A DNA stretch of 64,000 nt from Brevibacterium oceani (GTDB lineage Bacteria > Actinomycetota > Actinomycetes > Actinomycetales > Brevibacteriaceae): the NCBI RefSeq assembly GCF_013623835.1, contig NZ_JABKDE010000007.1, forward strand, positions 186,001 to 250,000. Direction: 5' to 3'. Position 1 is the stretch's first letter; the number at the start of each line of letters is the position of its first letter. Both the position numbers and the translations under genes were made by a program. Under the pieces are notes generated by a model. The model made no database searches. It saw only the letters and a program-made list of their open reading frames with translations, and was not told the origin of the DNA. This document shows positions 26,416-37,656 of the stretch, one piece after another.

Positions 26416-27461
26416 GACTCCTCCTCGCTGCGGATGAGGACGAGATCGAGTCCTTCGGTGCGCATCTGCTGGTCGAAGAAGCAGACGGTGACCAGGCAGG
26501 AGAAATAGGCGAAGAGGACGGCCGAGGAGATCAGCGTCAGTCCCAACAGGAGGCCGGCCGCGACGACCCCGATGGCGACCTGCGCGGCAGGGGAGTCCTC
26601 CGTCGTCGCGATTCCCACTCCGAGGACGGCCGTGACGATGAGGACGAGCGGTGAGATGACGAGCTGAACGAGCTGATTGGACAGGAAGTAGCCGAGCGCG
26701 AGCTGGCCGAGCAGTCGCCAGAAGCCGCGGTTGGTGAGCCTCCACGACCTTCTCAGCCCGGCTCTGACGGTCAGGCCCTCGACGGCGATTGCGGCACCGA
26801 GGAAGGACAGGCGCAGATTGAGCCAGAGCAGCGCGAGCGCCCACAGGACGGTGGCGACCCCCGCCCAGACGATCGCTGCCACCGGGGAGTCGATGAGGGC
26901 GAACAGTGCGGTGGGAGCGGCGAGGGCGAGCAGCAGGCCGAGGTTGATTCCGGACATCAGCAGAGTGGCCAGAAGGAGCCGCATGCGCCGTCCGGCCAGG
27001 TCACGCCAGCCCTGTGACAGGGTCGTCTTCCGGGCGCCGAACGAGGCCCGGGTGCCCGAGGCGATGAGACCGGAGAGCAGGTGGGCGAGGCCGAGGCTGA
27101 GCAGGCTGAGCGCCGCCGACCCCAGCTGCGCCAGCAGGAGGAATCCGTTGAGAGCATCCTCATTGCCGCCGAGGTCGTTGAGGAAGGGCAGGAACCGCAG
27201 GGCGATGAGGGTGCCGACGGCGGTGAGGAGCAGACTCCAGAGGGTGAAGACGATGAGCGAGGATCCGATGCTCAGACCGGGGGCGAAGCGCAGGAAGCGG
27301 AACCCGGAGTCGAGGGCCTCGATGAACGTCAGCGGCCGCTTGGGCAGCAGTCCGCGCGGCGGGGGCGGGCGCCAGCCTCGGCGGCGGGGGCTCGGAGAGC
27401 GCATCTGCCACCGGCCCGTGTGCCAGTCGACCTCGGAGGTCCATGCGTTCGATCGTCCCAT
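26412..27461 (-). CDS. Multi-pass membrane protein (glycerophosphodiester phosphodiesterase membrane-domain type)
   Basis: A 349-residue integral membrane protein with a basic, Pro/Arg-rich cytosolic N-terminus of about 40 residues and six hydrophobic regions. It includes paired helices around residues 60-130, 155-225 and 245-325. It resembles proteins annotated as having the membrane domain of glycerophosphoryl diester phosphodiesterase, but no phosphodiesterase domain is present. It is the first gene of the minus-strand module that continues with DUF4129, DUF4350, MoxR and DUF58. The start is uncertain because no strong ribosome-binding site is visible; an ATG further in is also possible. 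Confidence 0.7.
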   Translation of the reverse strand: MGRSNAWTSEVDWHTGRWQMRSPSPRRRGWRPPPPRGLLPKRPLTFIEALDSGFRFLRFAPGLSIGSSLIVFTLWSLLLTAVGTLIALRFLPFLNDLGGNEDALNGFLLLAQLGSAALSLLSLGLAHLLSGLIASGTRASFGARKTTLSQGWRDLAGRRMRLLLATLLMSGINLGLLLALAAPTALFALIDSPVAAIVWAGVATVLWALALLWLNLRLSFLGAAIAVEGLTVRAGLRRSWRLTNRGFWRLLGQLALGYFLSNQLVQLVISPLVLIVTAVLGVGIATTEDSPAAQVAIGVVAAGLLLGLTLISSAVLFAYFSCLVTVCFFDQQMRTEGLDLVLIRSEEES

Positions 27462-27662
27462 CACCGCACAATCCTGCCATGTTTCGCCTCTTCGTTGGTG
27501 AAGATCGCCGAGGTTGTTCGGCCCTTCTCGACGGCTGTCCGGCACCTGATGCGTCGTCCGCAGGCACGTGATGTGTCGTCCTCGGGAGCCTGATGCGCCA
27601 TTGTCGGACATCGGCCCGATAGGGTAGGAGTGTCGAGAACCGAAGAACAGGCGAACATAAGG

Positions 27663-27668
27663 GACAAT
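27663..27668 (+). promoter_or_regulatory. Predicted -10 box immediately upstream of mtrA
   Basis: GACAAT is followed by GGGAGC and the ATG at 27675. The same GACAAT box with a 6-nt gap precedes the gene at 50988. An AAGGGA at 27659-27664 could instead serve as a ribosome-binding site on a longer mRNA, so the leaderless reading is only one option here. Confidence 0.35.
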
Positions 27669-27674
27669 GGGAGC

Positions 27675-28355
27675 ATGAACGCTCGAATCCTCGTAGTTGA
27701 CGATGACACCGCTCTGGCCGAAATGATCGGCATTGTGCTCAAAAGCGAAGGCTTCGAGCCGTTTTTCTGCGCCACGGGTGATCAGGCCTTCGAGGAATTC
27801 CAGAAGGTCGGACCCGACCTCGTCCTCCTCGATCTCATGCTGCCGGGCAAGGACGGGCTCGAAGTGTGCCGTGAGATCCGTGAGGTGTCCTCGGTGCCCA
27901 TCATCATGCTCACTGCCAAGTCCGACACTGTCGACGTCGTCCTCGGACTCGAGTCGGGTGCCGATGACTATGTGCCCAAGCCCTTCAAGCCCAAGGAACT
28001 CGTCGCGCGGGTTCGCGCGCGTCTGCGCATCTCCGAACCGCAGGCTCCGGAACTGCTCACCGTCGGTGACGTCGTCGTCGACGTGGCCGGCCACACCGTG
28101 ACCAAGGGCGGCTCGCCGGTGTCGCTGACCCCGCTCGAATTCGACCTGCTGGTCGCTCTCGCCCGCAAACCCTGGCAGGTGTTCTCCCGTGAGACCCTCC
28201 TCGAAGAGGTGTGGGGCTACCGCCATGCCGCGGATACGCGGCTGGTGAACGTGCATGTGCAGCGTCTGCGATCGAAGATCGAACGCGATCCGGAGAAGCC
28301 CGACATCATCGTCACCGTCCGCGGCGTCGGCTATAAGGCCGGCAGAGCCGCGTGA
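27675..28355 (+). CDS. mtrA: Response regulator MtrA
   Basis: OmpR-type DNA-binding response regulator of the MtrAB system, which coordinates cell-wall hydrolase expression, division and osmotic response in actinobacteria. In the 226-residue protein the receiver domain has the acidic pocket DDD at residues 9-11, the phosphate-accepting Asp53 in LLDLMLPG, Thr80 and Lys102. The winged-helix domain contains LTPLEFDLLVALARKP and the recognition helix region RLVNVHVQRLRSKIE. It is followed by mtrB (4-bp overlap) and lpqB, the standard order. The secreted hydrolase gene at 2968 is a plausible target. Confidence 0.96.
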   Translation: MNARILVVDDDTALAEMIGIVLKSEGFEPFFCATGDQAFEEFQKVGPDLVLLDLMLPGKDGLEVCREIREVSSVPIIMLTAKSDTVDVVLGLESGADDYVPKPFKPKELVARVRARLRISEPQAPELLTVGDVVVDVAGHTVTKGGSPVSLTPLEFDLLVALARKPWQVFSRETLLEEVWGYRHAADTRLVNVHVQRLRSKIERDPEKPDIIVTVRGVGYKAGRAA

Positions 28356-30340
28356 GTTCCGAGTCGGCCGCGGGCGGCGCTCTGCGCACCGCGGCTTCGG
28401 CACTGAAGACGTTCTGGAATTTCATCCTCCGATCGTTCAGCCACTCCCTGCAGGTCAGGATCGTCGTGCTCACGATCGTGCTCACCTCGGTGGCGATCTT
28501 CGGCGTCGGGACGTACATGTCCCAACAGATCTCCCGGGGGCTCTTCGACACCCGGCTGGACTCCCTGTCCTCGCAGACGCGGTCGATCCTCGCCGAGCTG
28601 CGGTCCCTCGCCCCGGTCGACGGCCAGGCGGTCACCCAGGACACGCTCAGTTCGCAGCTGTCCTCCATCTACAATCGCTCGGCCGGCTCCGTCTATTCGC
28701 TGACCCTGGAACCGAAGGACCCGAATTCGTCGTTCTCGACGATCACCGCTGGAGAGTCGAGCCGGGACGGGGAGTCGGCATCGGTTCCCATCAGCGACGA
28801 ACTCCGTGAGGCGATGCGCAAGGCTCCGACCGATGACAAGCTCTACCAGTCGGTGAGCCTGCCCGACGGCACCGGTCCGGGCCTGCTCATCACGCAGGAG
28901 CTTCAGATCCCCGGGGCCGGACAGTTCCAGCTCTACTACCTCGGCGATCTGTCCGAACAGCAGGACACGCTCAACTTCGTGCAGCGATCGATGCTCGTGG
29001 CCGCCCTCGTCCTCGTCGTCCTCATCGGCGCGGTCGCCTGGATCGTCACTCGCCTGGTCGTCACCCCGGTGCGCACCGGGGCCGAGGTCGCCCGCCTCAT
29101 CGCCGACGGCGACCTCGACGAACGCATGCCCGTCCATGGCAATGACGAGATCGCCGTCCTCGGTGAGAGCTTCAACGACATGGCCGATACGCTGCAGCAT
29201 CAGATCCAGCAGATGGAGCGCCTGTCGGTGCTGCAGCGGCAATTCGTCTCGGACGTCTCGCATGAGCTGCGGACCCCGCTGACGACCATCCGCGCCGCCG
29301 CCGACCTCATCTACGACTCCCGCGACGAACTCGATCCGGTCACCGCGCGCAGTGCGGAGCTGCTGAATTCGCAGGCCGAGCGCTTCGACAATCTGCTCTC
29401 CGACCTGCTCGAGATCTCCCGCTACGATGCCGGGGCCGCGGCCCTCGTTGCCAAACCCGTCGACATCGGGGGCATCGTCACCTCCGTCATCGAGACGGTG
29501 TCGATGGTGGCCGAAAAGATGTCGACGGGGATCGTCGTCCATGCTCCGTCGTCGCCGGTGATGGCCGAGGTCGACCGGGTGCGCATCACCCGGATCATCC
29601 GCAACCTCGTCGTCAACGCCATCGAGCACGGCGAGGGCAATCCGATCGACATCTACGTCGCCTCGAACGCCGAGGCGGTGGCCGTGAGCGTCCGCGACCA
29701 CGGCGTGGGCATGAACGAGGAGCAGGTCGAGCACGTCTTCGACCGATTCTGGCGAGCCGATCCCGCGCGCAAACGCACCCTCGGCGGATCCGGTCTGGGT
29801 CTGGCGATCTCGCTCGAGGACGCGCACCTGCACAGCGGGTGGCTGCAGGTGTGGGGCAAGCTCGGCGAAGGCTCATGCTTCCGACTGACCATTCCGAGGC
29901 GCCCTGAACAGGAGATCACGTCTTCGCCCCTGCCGCTGCCGCCGCGCGATGCCCAGATCAAGGGAGCCGCCCTCGTCGCCGGGCCGCTGTCGTCCGATGG
30001 TTCGGTGCGAATCCAGACCGGTTCGATCCCCATCGTCGTCGAGACCGATCAGGATGTCCCTGAGGGCTCCGGGTTCGTCGCCGACGCCGACGCCGACGCG
30101 AAAGCACCATCGGACGAGGAGGCCGCCGGAGCAACGGCCGAGGATGTGGCAGGGGGACCCGCGAAGGAGGTCGCCGTTGCGCCGGCCGAGGACGTCGCCG
30201 AGGCCGAATCCCTTCCGACGGCCGATTCCGTGCCGCAGGACGGTTCGGGCCCCGGTCCCACGGTCGCTGGGAACAGCCGTGATGGTCGCAGTCAGCGGGG
30301 GAACGGGCACCAGGGGAAAAGCGAAGGAGGACGGTCATGA
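28352..30340 (+). CDS. mtrB: Sensor histidine kinase MtrB
   Basis: Membrane histidine kinase that phosphorylates MtrA. The 662-residue protein has two membrane helices (about residues 35-55 and 215-237) flanking an extracellular sensor. A HAMP domain (RLVVTPVRTGAEVARLI) and the HisKA domain with His304 in DVSHELRTPLTT follow. The ATPase domain has an N box (RIIRNLVVNAIEHG), G1 (VRDHGVGM) and G2 (GGSGLGLAI). After about residue 520 there is an Ala/Glu/Asp-rich tail of some 140 residues, much longer than in mycobacterial MtrB and probably disordered. GTG start overlaps mtrA (GTGA) and the stop overlaps lpqB (ATGA). Confidence 0.95.
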   Translation: MSSESAAGGALRTAASALKTFWNFILRSFSHSLQVRIVVLTIVLTSVAIFGVGTYMSQQISRGLFDTRLDSLSSQTRSILAELRSLAPVDGQAVTQDTLSSQLSSIYNRSAGSVYSLTLEPKDPNSSFSTITAGESSRDGESASVPISDELREAMRKAPTDDKLYQSVSLPDGTGPGLLITQELQIPGAGQFQLYYLGDLSEQQDTLNFVQRSMLVAALVLVVLIGAVAWIVTRLVVTPVRTGAEVARLIADGDLDERMPVHGNDEIAVLGESFNDMADTLQHQIQQMERLSVLQRQFVSDVSHELRTPLTTIRAAADLIYDSRDELDPVTARSAELLNSQAERFDNLLSDLLEISRYDAGAAALVAKPVDIGGIVTSVIETVSMVAEKMSTGIVVHAPSSPVMAEVDRVRITRIIRNLVVNAIEHGEGNPIDIYVASNAEAVAVSVRDHGVGMNEEQVEHVFDRFWRADPARKRTLGGSGLGLAISLEDAHLHSGWLQVWGKLGEGSCFRLTIPRRPEQEITSSPLPLPPRDAQIKGAALVAGPLSSDGSVRIQTGSIPIVVETDQDVPEGSGFVADADADAKAPSDEEAAGATAEDVAGGPAKEVAVAPAEDVAEAESLPTADSVPQDGSGPGPTVAGNSRDGRSQRGNGHQGKSEGGRS

Positions 30341-32061
30341 CAGCCTCGAGAGATCGGCGATTCCGGCCGGCGATGATTCTGGCGTCAGTGTGCGCCTGCC
30401 TTGCTTTGGTCGGATGCTCGTCGATTCCGACGTCCTCGCCCGTCGGGCACATCGAAGACGATTCCGGTGACCCGGCCGCCAGCAACGCGCGGATCCCTGA
30501 TGGTCCTGAACCGGGCGACAGCGTGTCCGAGATCGTGCGCGGCTTCCTCGCCGCCGGCGCCGGGACCGGGAACAACTTCTCCGTGGCCCGGTCCTTCCTC
30601 ACCGAGGCTGAGGCGCAGAAGTGGAGTCCGCAGGAATCGGTGTCGGTGATGCCCAACGACACCGACCTCAAGTCGCTCAACTCCGATCTCACCACCGACC
30701 AGAAGACCCTGACCATGTCGGCTCCGGTCGTCGGGCTCGTCGACTCCTCGGGGGTGTACAGCTCGACGAAGCCCGGCACCCAGTCGACCCTGGAGTTCTC
30801 GCTGCGCCAGGAGAATGGAGAATGGAGGATCTCCTCGGCGCCGAACGGGCTGCTCATCAGTGAGACGGACTTCCAGACGATCTTCCTCAACTACTCACTC
30901 GAGTTCTTCACCTCCGACTACTCGTATCTCGTTCCCGACTCGCGCTGGTTCCTCCGCTCCTCCTCGACGCCGACGGCACTGATGAATGAGCTGCTGAGCG
31001 GACCCGCCCCGTATCTCTCGGGAGCCGTGATCACGGCGGTCCCCGACGGTGCGAAACTCGGCGACTCGAACGTGGTGACGATCGAGAACGGCGTCGCTCA
31101 TGTGTCCCTGGGACCGCAGAGTCCTGCCCCGTCCGACCGCGAGAAGGGGCTGATCCGGCAGCAGATCGCCTCGACTCTGCAGGTCATCCCCTCGATTTCG
31201 AGTATCGAGCTGACAATCGGCGGACAGGCTGTCGCGGCGAGCCTGCAGCCGAAGACGGATTCCTCGGTTCAGGTCGACGGTCCGCCCGTCGTCCTCGCCG
31301 ACGATCGGATCTCTCGTGTCTCGGGTACGACCGTGGCCAAGGTCGAGAACAGCCCGAACCTGAAGAAGGCGAAAGCCAGCGACCCTGCCGTCTCTCTCGA
31401 CGACTCCCTGTACGTGTACCTGCAGAACGACGGCAGGGTACTCATGAGGCTGAAGTCTGATGCTGTGGACTCGACGCCGATCCTCAAGGGCAAGAGACTT
31501 GTGAGGCCGAGCATCGACCGTTTCAACACCACGTGGACGGGGGAGGCTGAGAACAATGGCGAGCTCAAGGCGGTCGGCCGAGACGGGCAGGTCTTCACCG
31601 TCGCCGCCGACTTCCTCTCCGGCCGGCAGCTGATCGATGTCGAAGTTTCGCGCGACGGCACCCGGGTCGCGCTGCTCAGCCGCCACAAGGGCGAACCCGA
31701 TCGGGTCGATGTCGTCGGTGTGCCTCGGGATAAGGCGGGCAACCCGGCCGACGGTCTGTCAGGAGACCCGATCACTGTGGGGGCGAACTTCGCCGAAGTC
31801 AAGGACGTGTCGTGGGCGGGTTCGACCTCCCTCGTCGCGCTGGCCGCGGAGGAGGGCGACAAAGTCCAGCCCTTCCGGATCGGAGTCACCGGTCCTTCCG
31901 CTCAGCTCGGAGAGGTCTCCGACGGCAGTCGCATCGCCGGCGGAGCCGATGGGCGGTCGATCCTCGTGACCAGCTCTCACGGAGCCCTCTACTCCTACAA
32001 TTCCAATGCCTGGCAGCGGCTCGTCGACGTCGCGGCCGAGGATCCCTCGTATCCGGGCTGA
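30337..32061 (+). CDS. lpqB: Lipoprotein LpqB, MtrB-associated
   Basis: Secreted lipoprotein that interacts with the extracellular domain of MtrB and modulates MtrAB signalling in mycobacteria. The 574-residue protein starts with a lipoprotein signal; the lipobox LVGC puts the modified cysteine at Cys27. A GerMN-like region lies at about residues 190-300 (MNELLSGPAPYLSGAV, VTIENGVAHVSL), and a beta-propeller-like C-terminal half follows. It is translationally coupled to mtrB, consistent with a stoichiometric partner. Confidence 0.93.
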   Translation: MTASRDRRFRPAMILASVCACLALVGCSSIPTSSPVGHIEDDSGDPAASNARIPDGPEPGDSVSEIVRGFLAAGAGTGNNFSVARSFLTEAEAQKWSPQESVSVMPNDTDLKSLNSDLTTDQKTLTMSAPVVGLVDSSGVYSSTKPGTQSTLEFSLRQENGEWRISSAPNGLLISETDFQTIFLNYSLEFFTSDYSYLVPDSRWFLRSSSTPTALMNELLSGPAPYLSGAVITAVPDGAKLGDSNVVTIENGVAHVSLGPQSPAPSDREKGLIRQQIASTLQVIPSISSIELTIGGQAVAASLQPKTDSSVQVDGPPVVLADDRISRVSGTTVAKVENSPNLKKAKASDPAVSLDDSLYVYLQNDGRVLMRLKSDAVDSTPILKGKRLVRPSIDRFNTTWTGEAENNGELKAVGRDGQVFTVAADFLSGRQLIDVEVSRDGTRVALLSRHKGEPDRVDVVGVPRDKAGNPADGLSGDPITVGANFAEVKDVSWAGSTSLVALAAEEGDKVQPFRIGVTGPSAQLGEVSDGSRIAGGADGRSILVTSSHGALYSYNSNAWQRLVDVAAEDPSYPG

Positions 32062-32077
32062 GCATCCGCCGGCATAG

Positions 32078-32083
32078 TAGATT
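32078..32083 (+). promoter_or_regulatory. Predicted -10 box of a leaderless promoter (comF)
   Basis: TAGATT, then TCTCCC, then the ATG at 32090. No ribosome-binding site is present, so comF may have its own promoter in the 28-bp gap after lpqB. Confidence 0.45.
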
Positions 32084-32089
32084 TCTCCC

Positions 32090-32812
32090 ATGGGGCTGCT
32101 CGGGGAGATAGGCGAACTGCTCCTGCCTCGACGGTGCGCCGGCTGCGGGCGGGAGAACGTCTCGCTGTGCACGGCGTGCCTGCAGCTGCTCGCCGGCATT
32201 CCGCGAGCCATGGAACCGCGCTACGGGCAGATCCCGGTCGTCGGCATCTGCGAATACAATTCCCGCATCTCCCGGATGGTGGTCGGTTTCAAGGACGAAG
32301 GGCGTCGGGACATCCGTGACCCGTTGGCTATGGGCCTGGCCCGGTCGATCGTCGCGGCTCTCGATCTCATCGGGTATACGGGCGGTCCGATACGACTCTT
32401 CCCCGCGCCCAGCTCCGACCGGGCACGCCGTCGGCGCGGCGGCTCGCATACGGTCTCACTGGCTCAGCGGGCGGCGGAACTCGCCCCTGAGCTGCCGCTC
32501 GAAGTCCACGATGTGCTGCTGGCACGCCGTTCCCGCGACCAGGTCGGCCTCGGTGCGAAGGACCGGGCGCAGAACGCCGCGAGAACGCAGTATCTCAATC
32601 GCGGCGAACTGGACAGGACGGTGGCCGCAGACACTGAGGATGCTTCGGCAGAGGCGCCGGCGGATCTTCTCATCGACGACTTCTCAACGACCGGCGCAAC
32701 CTTGGCAGAAAGCGCACGATTACTAGCATCGGTGCAGATCAGACCTGCTGCCGGAGCCGTTCTGGGTCTCGGGCGCGGGGGCACTCGATTTGTCTCTCCC
32801 TTTACTGTATAA
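32090..32812 (+). CDS. ComF-family phosphoribosyltransferase-like protein
   Basis: A 240-residue protein of the ComF/GntX family, associated with DNA uptake or use in other bacteria. The N-terminal CAGC and CTAC pairs (residues about 16-31) form a likely zinc ribbon. The C-terminal PRTase domain has RRRRGGSHTVSLAQRAAEL, the RSRDQVGLGAKDRAQN motif and the PRPP loop LLIDDFSTTGATL, where FST replaces the usual VxT. The gene lies between lpqB and hpf, as in mycobacteria. Function in this lineage is unproven. Confidence 0.88.
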   Translation: MGLLGEIGELLLPRRCAGCGRENVSLCTACLQLLAGIPRAMEPRYGQIPVVGICEYNSRISRMVVGFKDEGRRDIRDPLAMGLARSIVAALDLIGYTGGPIRLFPAPSSDRARRRRGGSHTVSLAQRAAELAPELPLEVHDVLLARRSRDQVGLGAKDRAQNAARTQYLNRGELDRTVAADTEDASAEAPADLLIDDFSTTGATLAESARLLASVQIRPAAGAVLGLGRGGTRFVSPFTV

Positions 32813-32813
32813 C
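32808..32813 (+). promoter_or_regulatory. Predicted -10 box of the hpf promoter
   Basis: TATAAC overlaps the comF stop codon and would start a message near 32820 with a leader of about 59 nt. No convincing -35 hexamer is present. Confidence 0.4.
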
Positions 32814-32878
32814 GGTGTTTACCCATCCAAGGGCATGGGATCGGACGAATCCGAAGAACGAGTCGCTAAGGACACATC

Positions 32879-33538
32879 ATGGACATTGTTGTCAACGGCC
32901 GTCAACTGACCATCTCCGACAGCTTTCGCGCCCATATCGAGGACAAGATCGCGAAGGTCGAACAGCTCGCTCCCCGGGCTCAGCGAGTCGAGGTGCACGT
33001 CACTCACGAGAAGAACTCCCGCCAGCCGGAGACGAGCGAACGGGTCGAACTCACTGTAGTGGCGAAGGGACCGGCGATCCGGGCCGAGGCCATGGCCAGC
33101 GACAAGTATGCGGCACTCGATCTGGCCTGGGCGAAGCTGGTCGAACGACTCAGGCGGGCTCGCGATCGACACAAGGTCCCGCGTTCTGGGCATCACCGCA
33201 AAGAATCCACAGCCGAGGTGCTGGCTAAGATGCCTGTGGCCGATCCGCTGGATCCCGGTCAGGAGGCTGAGACCGCGGTGTCCGCGAACGAGAGCGCCGA
33301 CCAGACCAACGGGCGGATCAAGGCCGAAGGCGACTCACCGGTGGTGCTGCGAGAGAAGACATTCACCGCTTCGCCCATCGGCATCGAAGAGGCGCTGAAC
33401 CGGATGGAGCTCGTCGGTCACGACTTCTACCTGTTCATCGACGAGGAATCGAGCAAACCCTCCGTCGTCTACCGCCGCAAGGGCTGGAGCTACGGCGTGA
33501 TCGCCCTCGACCACGACTTCGAAGAGGCCATCGACTGA
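32879..33538 (+). CDS. hpf: Ribosome hibernation-promoting factor, long form
   Basis: Binds idle ribosomes in stationary phase or under stress and joins them into 100S dimers. The 219-residue protein has an N-terminal HPF/RaiA domain (residues 1-100, starting MDIVVNGRQLTISDSFRAHI), a charged linker, and the C-terminal dimerisation domain (about 155-215). That domain contains EALNRMELVGHDFYLFIDEES and VVYRRKGWSYGVIAL. An AAGGACA site lies just upstream of the ATG. The gene sits upstream of secA as in other actinobacteria. The stop codon touches the left end of a long palindrome. Confidence 0.95.
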   Translation: MDIVVNGRQLTISDSFRAHIEDKIAKVEQLAPRAQRVEVHVTHEKNSRQPETSERVELTVVAKGPAIRAEAMASDKYAALDLAWAKLVERLRRARDRHKVPRSGHHRKESTAEVLAKMPVADPLDPGQEAETAVSANESADQTNGRIKAEGDSPVVLREKTFTASPIGIEEALNRMELVGHDFYLFIDEESSKPSVVYRRKGWSYGVIALDHDFEEAID

Positions 33539-33618
33539 CCCTCCCATTTGCTACCTGACGGCGGCCCTGCAACCTCGCGCGAGGTTGCAGGGCCGCCGTC
33601 AGGTAGCAAATGGGAGGG
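33539..33618. repeat. 80-bp perfect palindrome directly after hpf (possible terminator)
   Basis: Two 40-bp arms (33539-33578 and 33579-33618) are exact reverse complements with no spacer. The left arm begins at the base after the hpf stop codon. In RNA it would form a very long hairpin and should terminate transcription from hpf. Length and perfection are far beyond the other terminators in this window, which have stems of 8-19 bp. Confidence 0.95.
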
Positions 33619-33639
33619 AGTGGTGTCAGCGGGATGGCC

Positions 33640-33645
33640 TACCGT
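33640..33645 (+). promoter_or_regulatory. Predicted -10 box of a leaderless promoter (YcaQ-type gene)
   Basis: TACCGT, then TGGACT, then the ATG at 33652, with no ribosome-binding site. This supports 33652 over the earlier ATGs at 33610 (inside the palindrome) and 33634. Confidence 0.4.
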
Positions 33646-33651
33646 TGGACT

Positions 33652-34893
33652 ATGCAGAAGATGACCTCGGCGGCAGCACGCCGAACCGCGATCGCCGCGA
33701 CGGGACTCGACCGTCCTCGGCCGGACACCGTCACCGCCCGTCACCTCAAGTCCGCCTTCGCCACCATGGGCTTGGCCCAGATCGACTCGGTCGCCAAGGT
33801 GGTCCGGTCACACTATCTGCCCTTCTTCTCACGCCTGGGCCCGTACCAGCGCGCGACGCTCGACCGTCTCCTCTACTCCTCTCCGCGGATGGGCATCGAG
33901 TACTGGGCTCATGCGGCCGCCTTCGTCCCGCCGCAGACATGGATGCACTTCGAACGCACCCGCACCGAATGGTGGCGCAATGACTACGGTCAGCGCCACC
34001 CGGAGACCGGCGAGGGCTTCAGAGATCTGCAGGCCTCGGTGCTCGAGGTCCTCGCCGAGGGGCCGAAGTCGGCGCGCGGTGTGGCCGAGCTCGTCGAACA
34101 CGACCTGCCCGAACGCCATCGCGGGCACTGGGGATGGAACCCCAGCCAGGTCAAGGTCGCGCTCGAAGCCCTGTTCGCCGGCGGCATCGTCAGCAGCTCC
34201 GGGAGAAACGATCACTTCGAACGCATCTACGCCCTGACGCGGGACGTCTGCGCTGATCTGCCCGAGATCCCTCTGTCCTACGGCACCGACGACGATCCGC
34301 ATCTCGGCCTCGACCCGGAAGCGGCTCGGACCCGCGGCGTCTCCGGAACGAACAACGATGTCCTCGAACTCACTCGCACCGCCGCCCGCGCGCTGGGCAT
34401 CGCCCGTCCAGATGACCTCGCCGACTACTTCCGGCAATTGCGCGCACCCACGGATGAGGCCATCACCGAACTGCTGTCGACGGGAGAGCTGCGAGAGGTC
34501 GAGGTCGCCGGCAGCCCGGCTCTGCGGTGGCACCAAGCACGCACCCCGCGCAGCGTCTCGGCCCGTGCCCTTCTGGCGCCCTTCGACCCGCTCGTCTTCT
34601 ACCGTCCGCGCCTCGAATGGCTGTTCGACTTCCACTATCGGATCGAGATCTACACACCTGCGGACCGGCGGGTGCACGGATACTACGTCACCCCGTTCCT
34701 CCTCGGCGATCGGCTCGTCGGACGCGTCGACCTCCACAGGGATCGGGCGGCAGGCATCCTGCGCGCCCACCAGGTGACCTGGGAACCGGGGGAGGAGCAC
34801 ACCGAAGACCTCGTCGCCGAGCTGCGCGAGATGGCGATGTGGCTGGGACTGGATGCCGTGGAGCTCGAAGGCACTCACCTGCCATTAAGCTAG
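33652..34893 (+). CDS. Winged-helix DNA glycosylase-like protein, YcaQ/AlkX (HTH_42) family
   Basis: The HTH_42 superfamily includes E. coli YcaQ, which unhooks DNA interstrand crosslinks, and Streptomyces AlkZ enzymes that protect antibiotic producers. The 413-residue protein begins with the typical AARRTAIAATGL segment. GLAQIDSVAKVVRSHYLPFFSRLG carries the Gln-x-Asp motif of the YcaQ subfamily. The tandem winged-helix parts (ARGVAELVEHDLPE, ARPDDLADYFRQLRAP) and the C-terminal WLFDFHYRIEIYTPADRRVHGYY block complete the domain. A general crosslink or alkylation-repair role is expected. Confidence 0.85.
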   Translation: MQKMTSAAARRTAIAATGLDRPRPDTVTARHLKSAFATMGLAQIDSVAKVVRSHYLPFFSRLGPYQRATLDRLLYSSPRMGIEYWAHAAAFVPPQTWMHFERTRTEWWRNDYGQRHPETGEGFRDLQASVLEVLAEGPKSARGVAELVEHDLPERHRGHWGWNPSQVKVALEALFAGGIVSSSGRNDHFERIYALTRDVCADLPEIPLSYGTDDDPHLGLDPEAARTRGVSGTNNDVLELTRTAARALGIARPDDLADYFRQLRAPTDEAITELLSTGELREVEVAGSPALRWHQARTPRSVSARALLAPFDPLVFYRPRLEWLFDFHYRIEIYTPADRRVHGYYVTPFLLGDRLVGRVDLHRDRAAGILRAHQVTWEPGEEHTEDLVAELREMAMWLGLDAVELEGTHLPLS

Positions 34894-34947
34894 AGACTAT
34901 ACAGTCGTTCGAGTCGTTGTCCGGCAGTCATGCCGATTAGGAGAAAA

Positions 34948-37638
<2,691 letters not shown>

Positions 37639-37656
37639 CCTCATGGTCGCTCCTCC

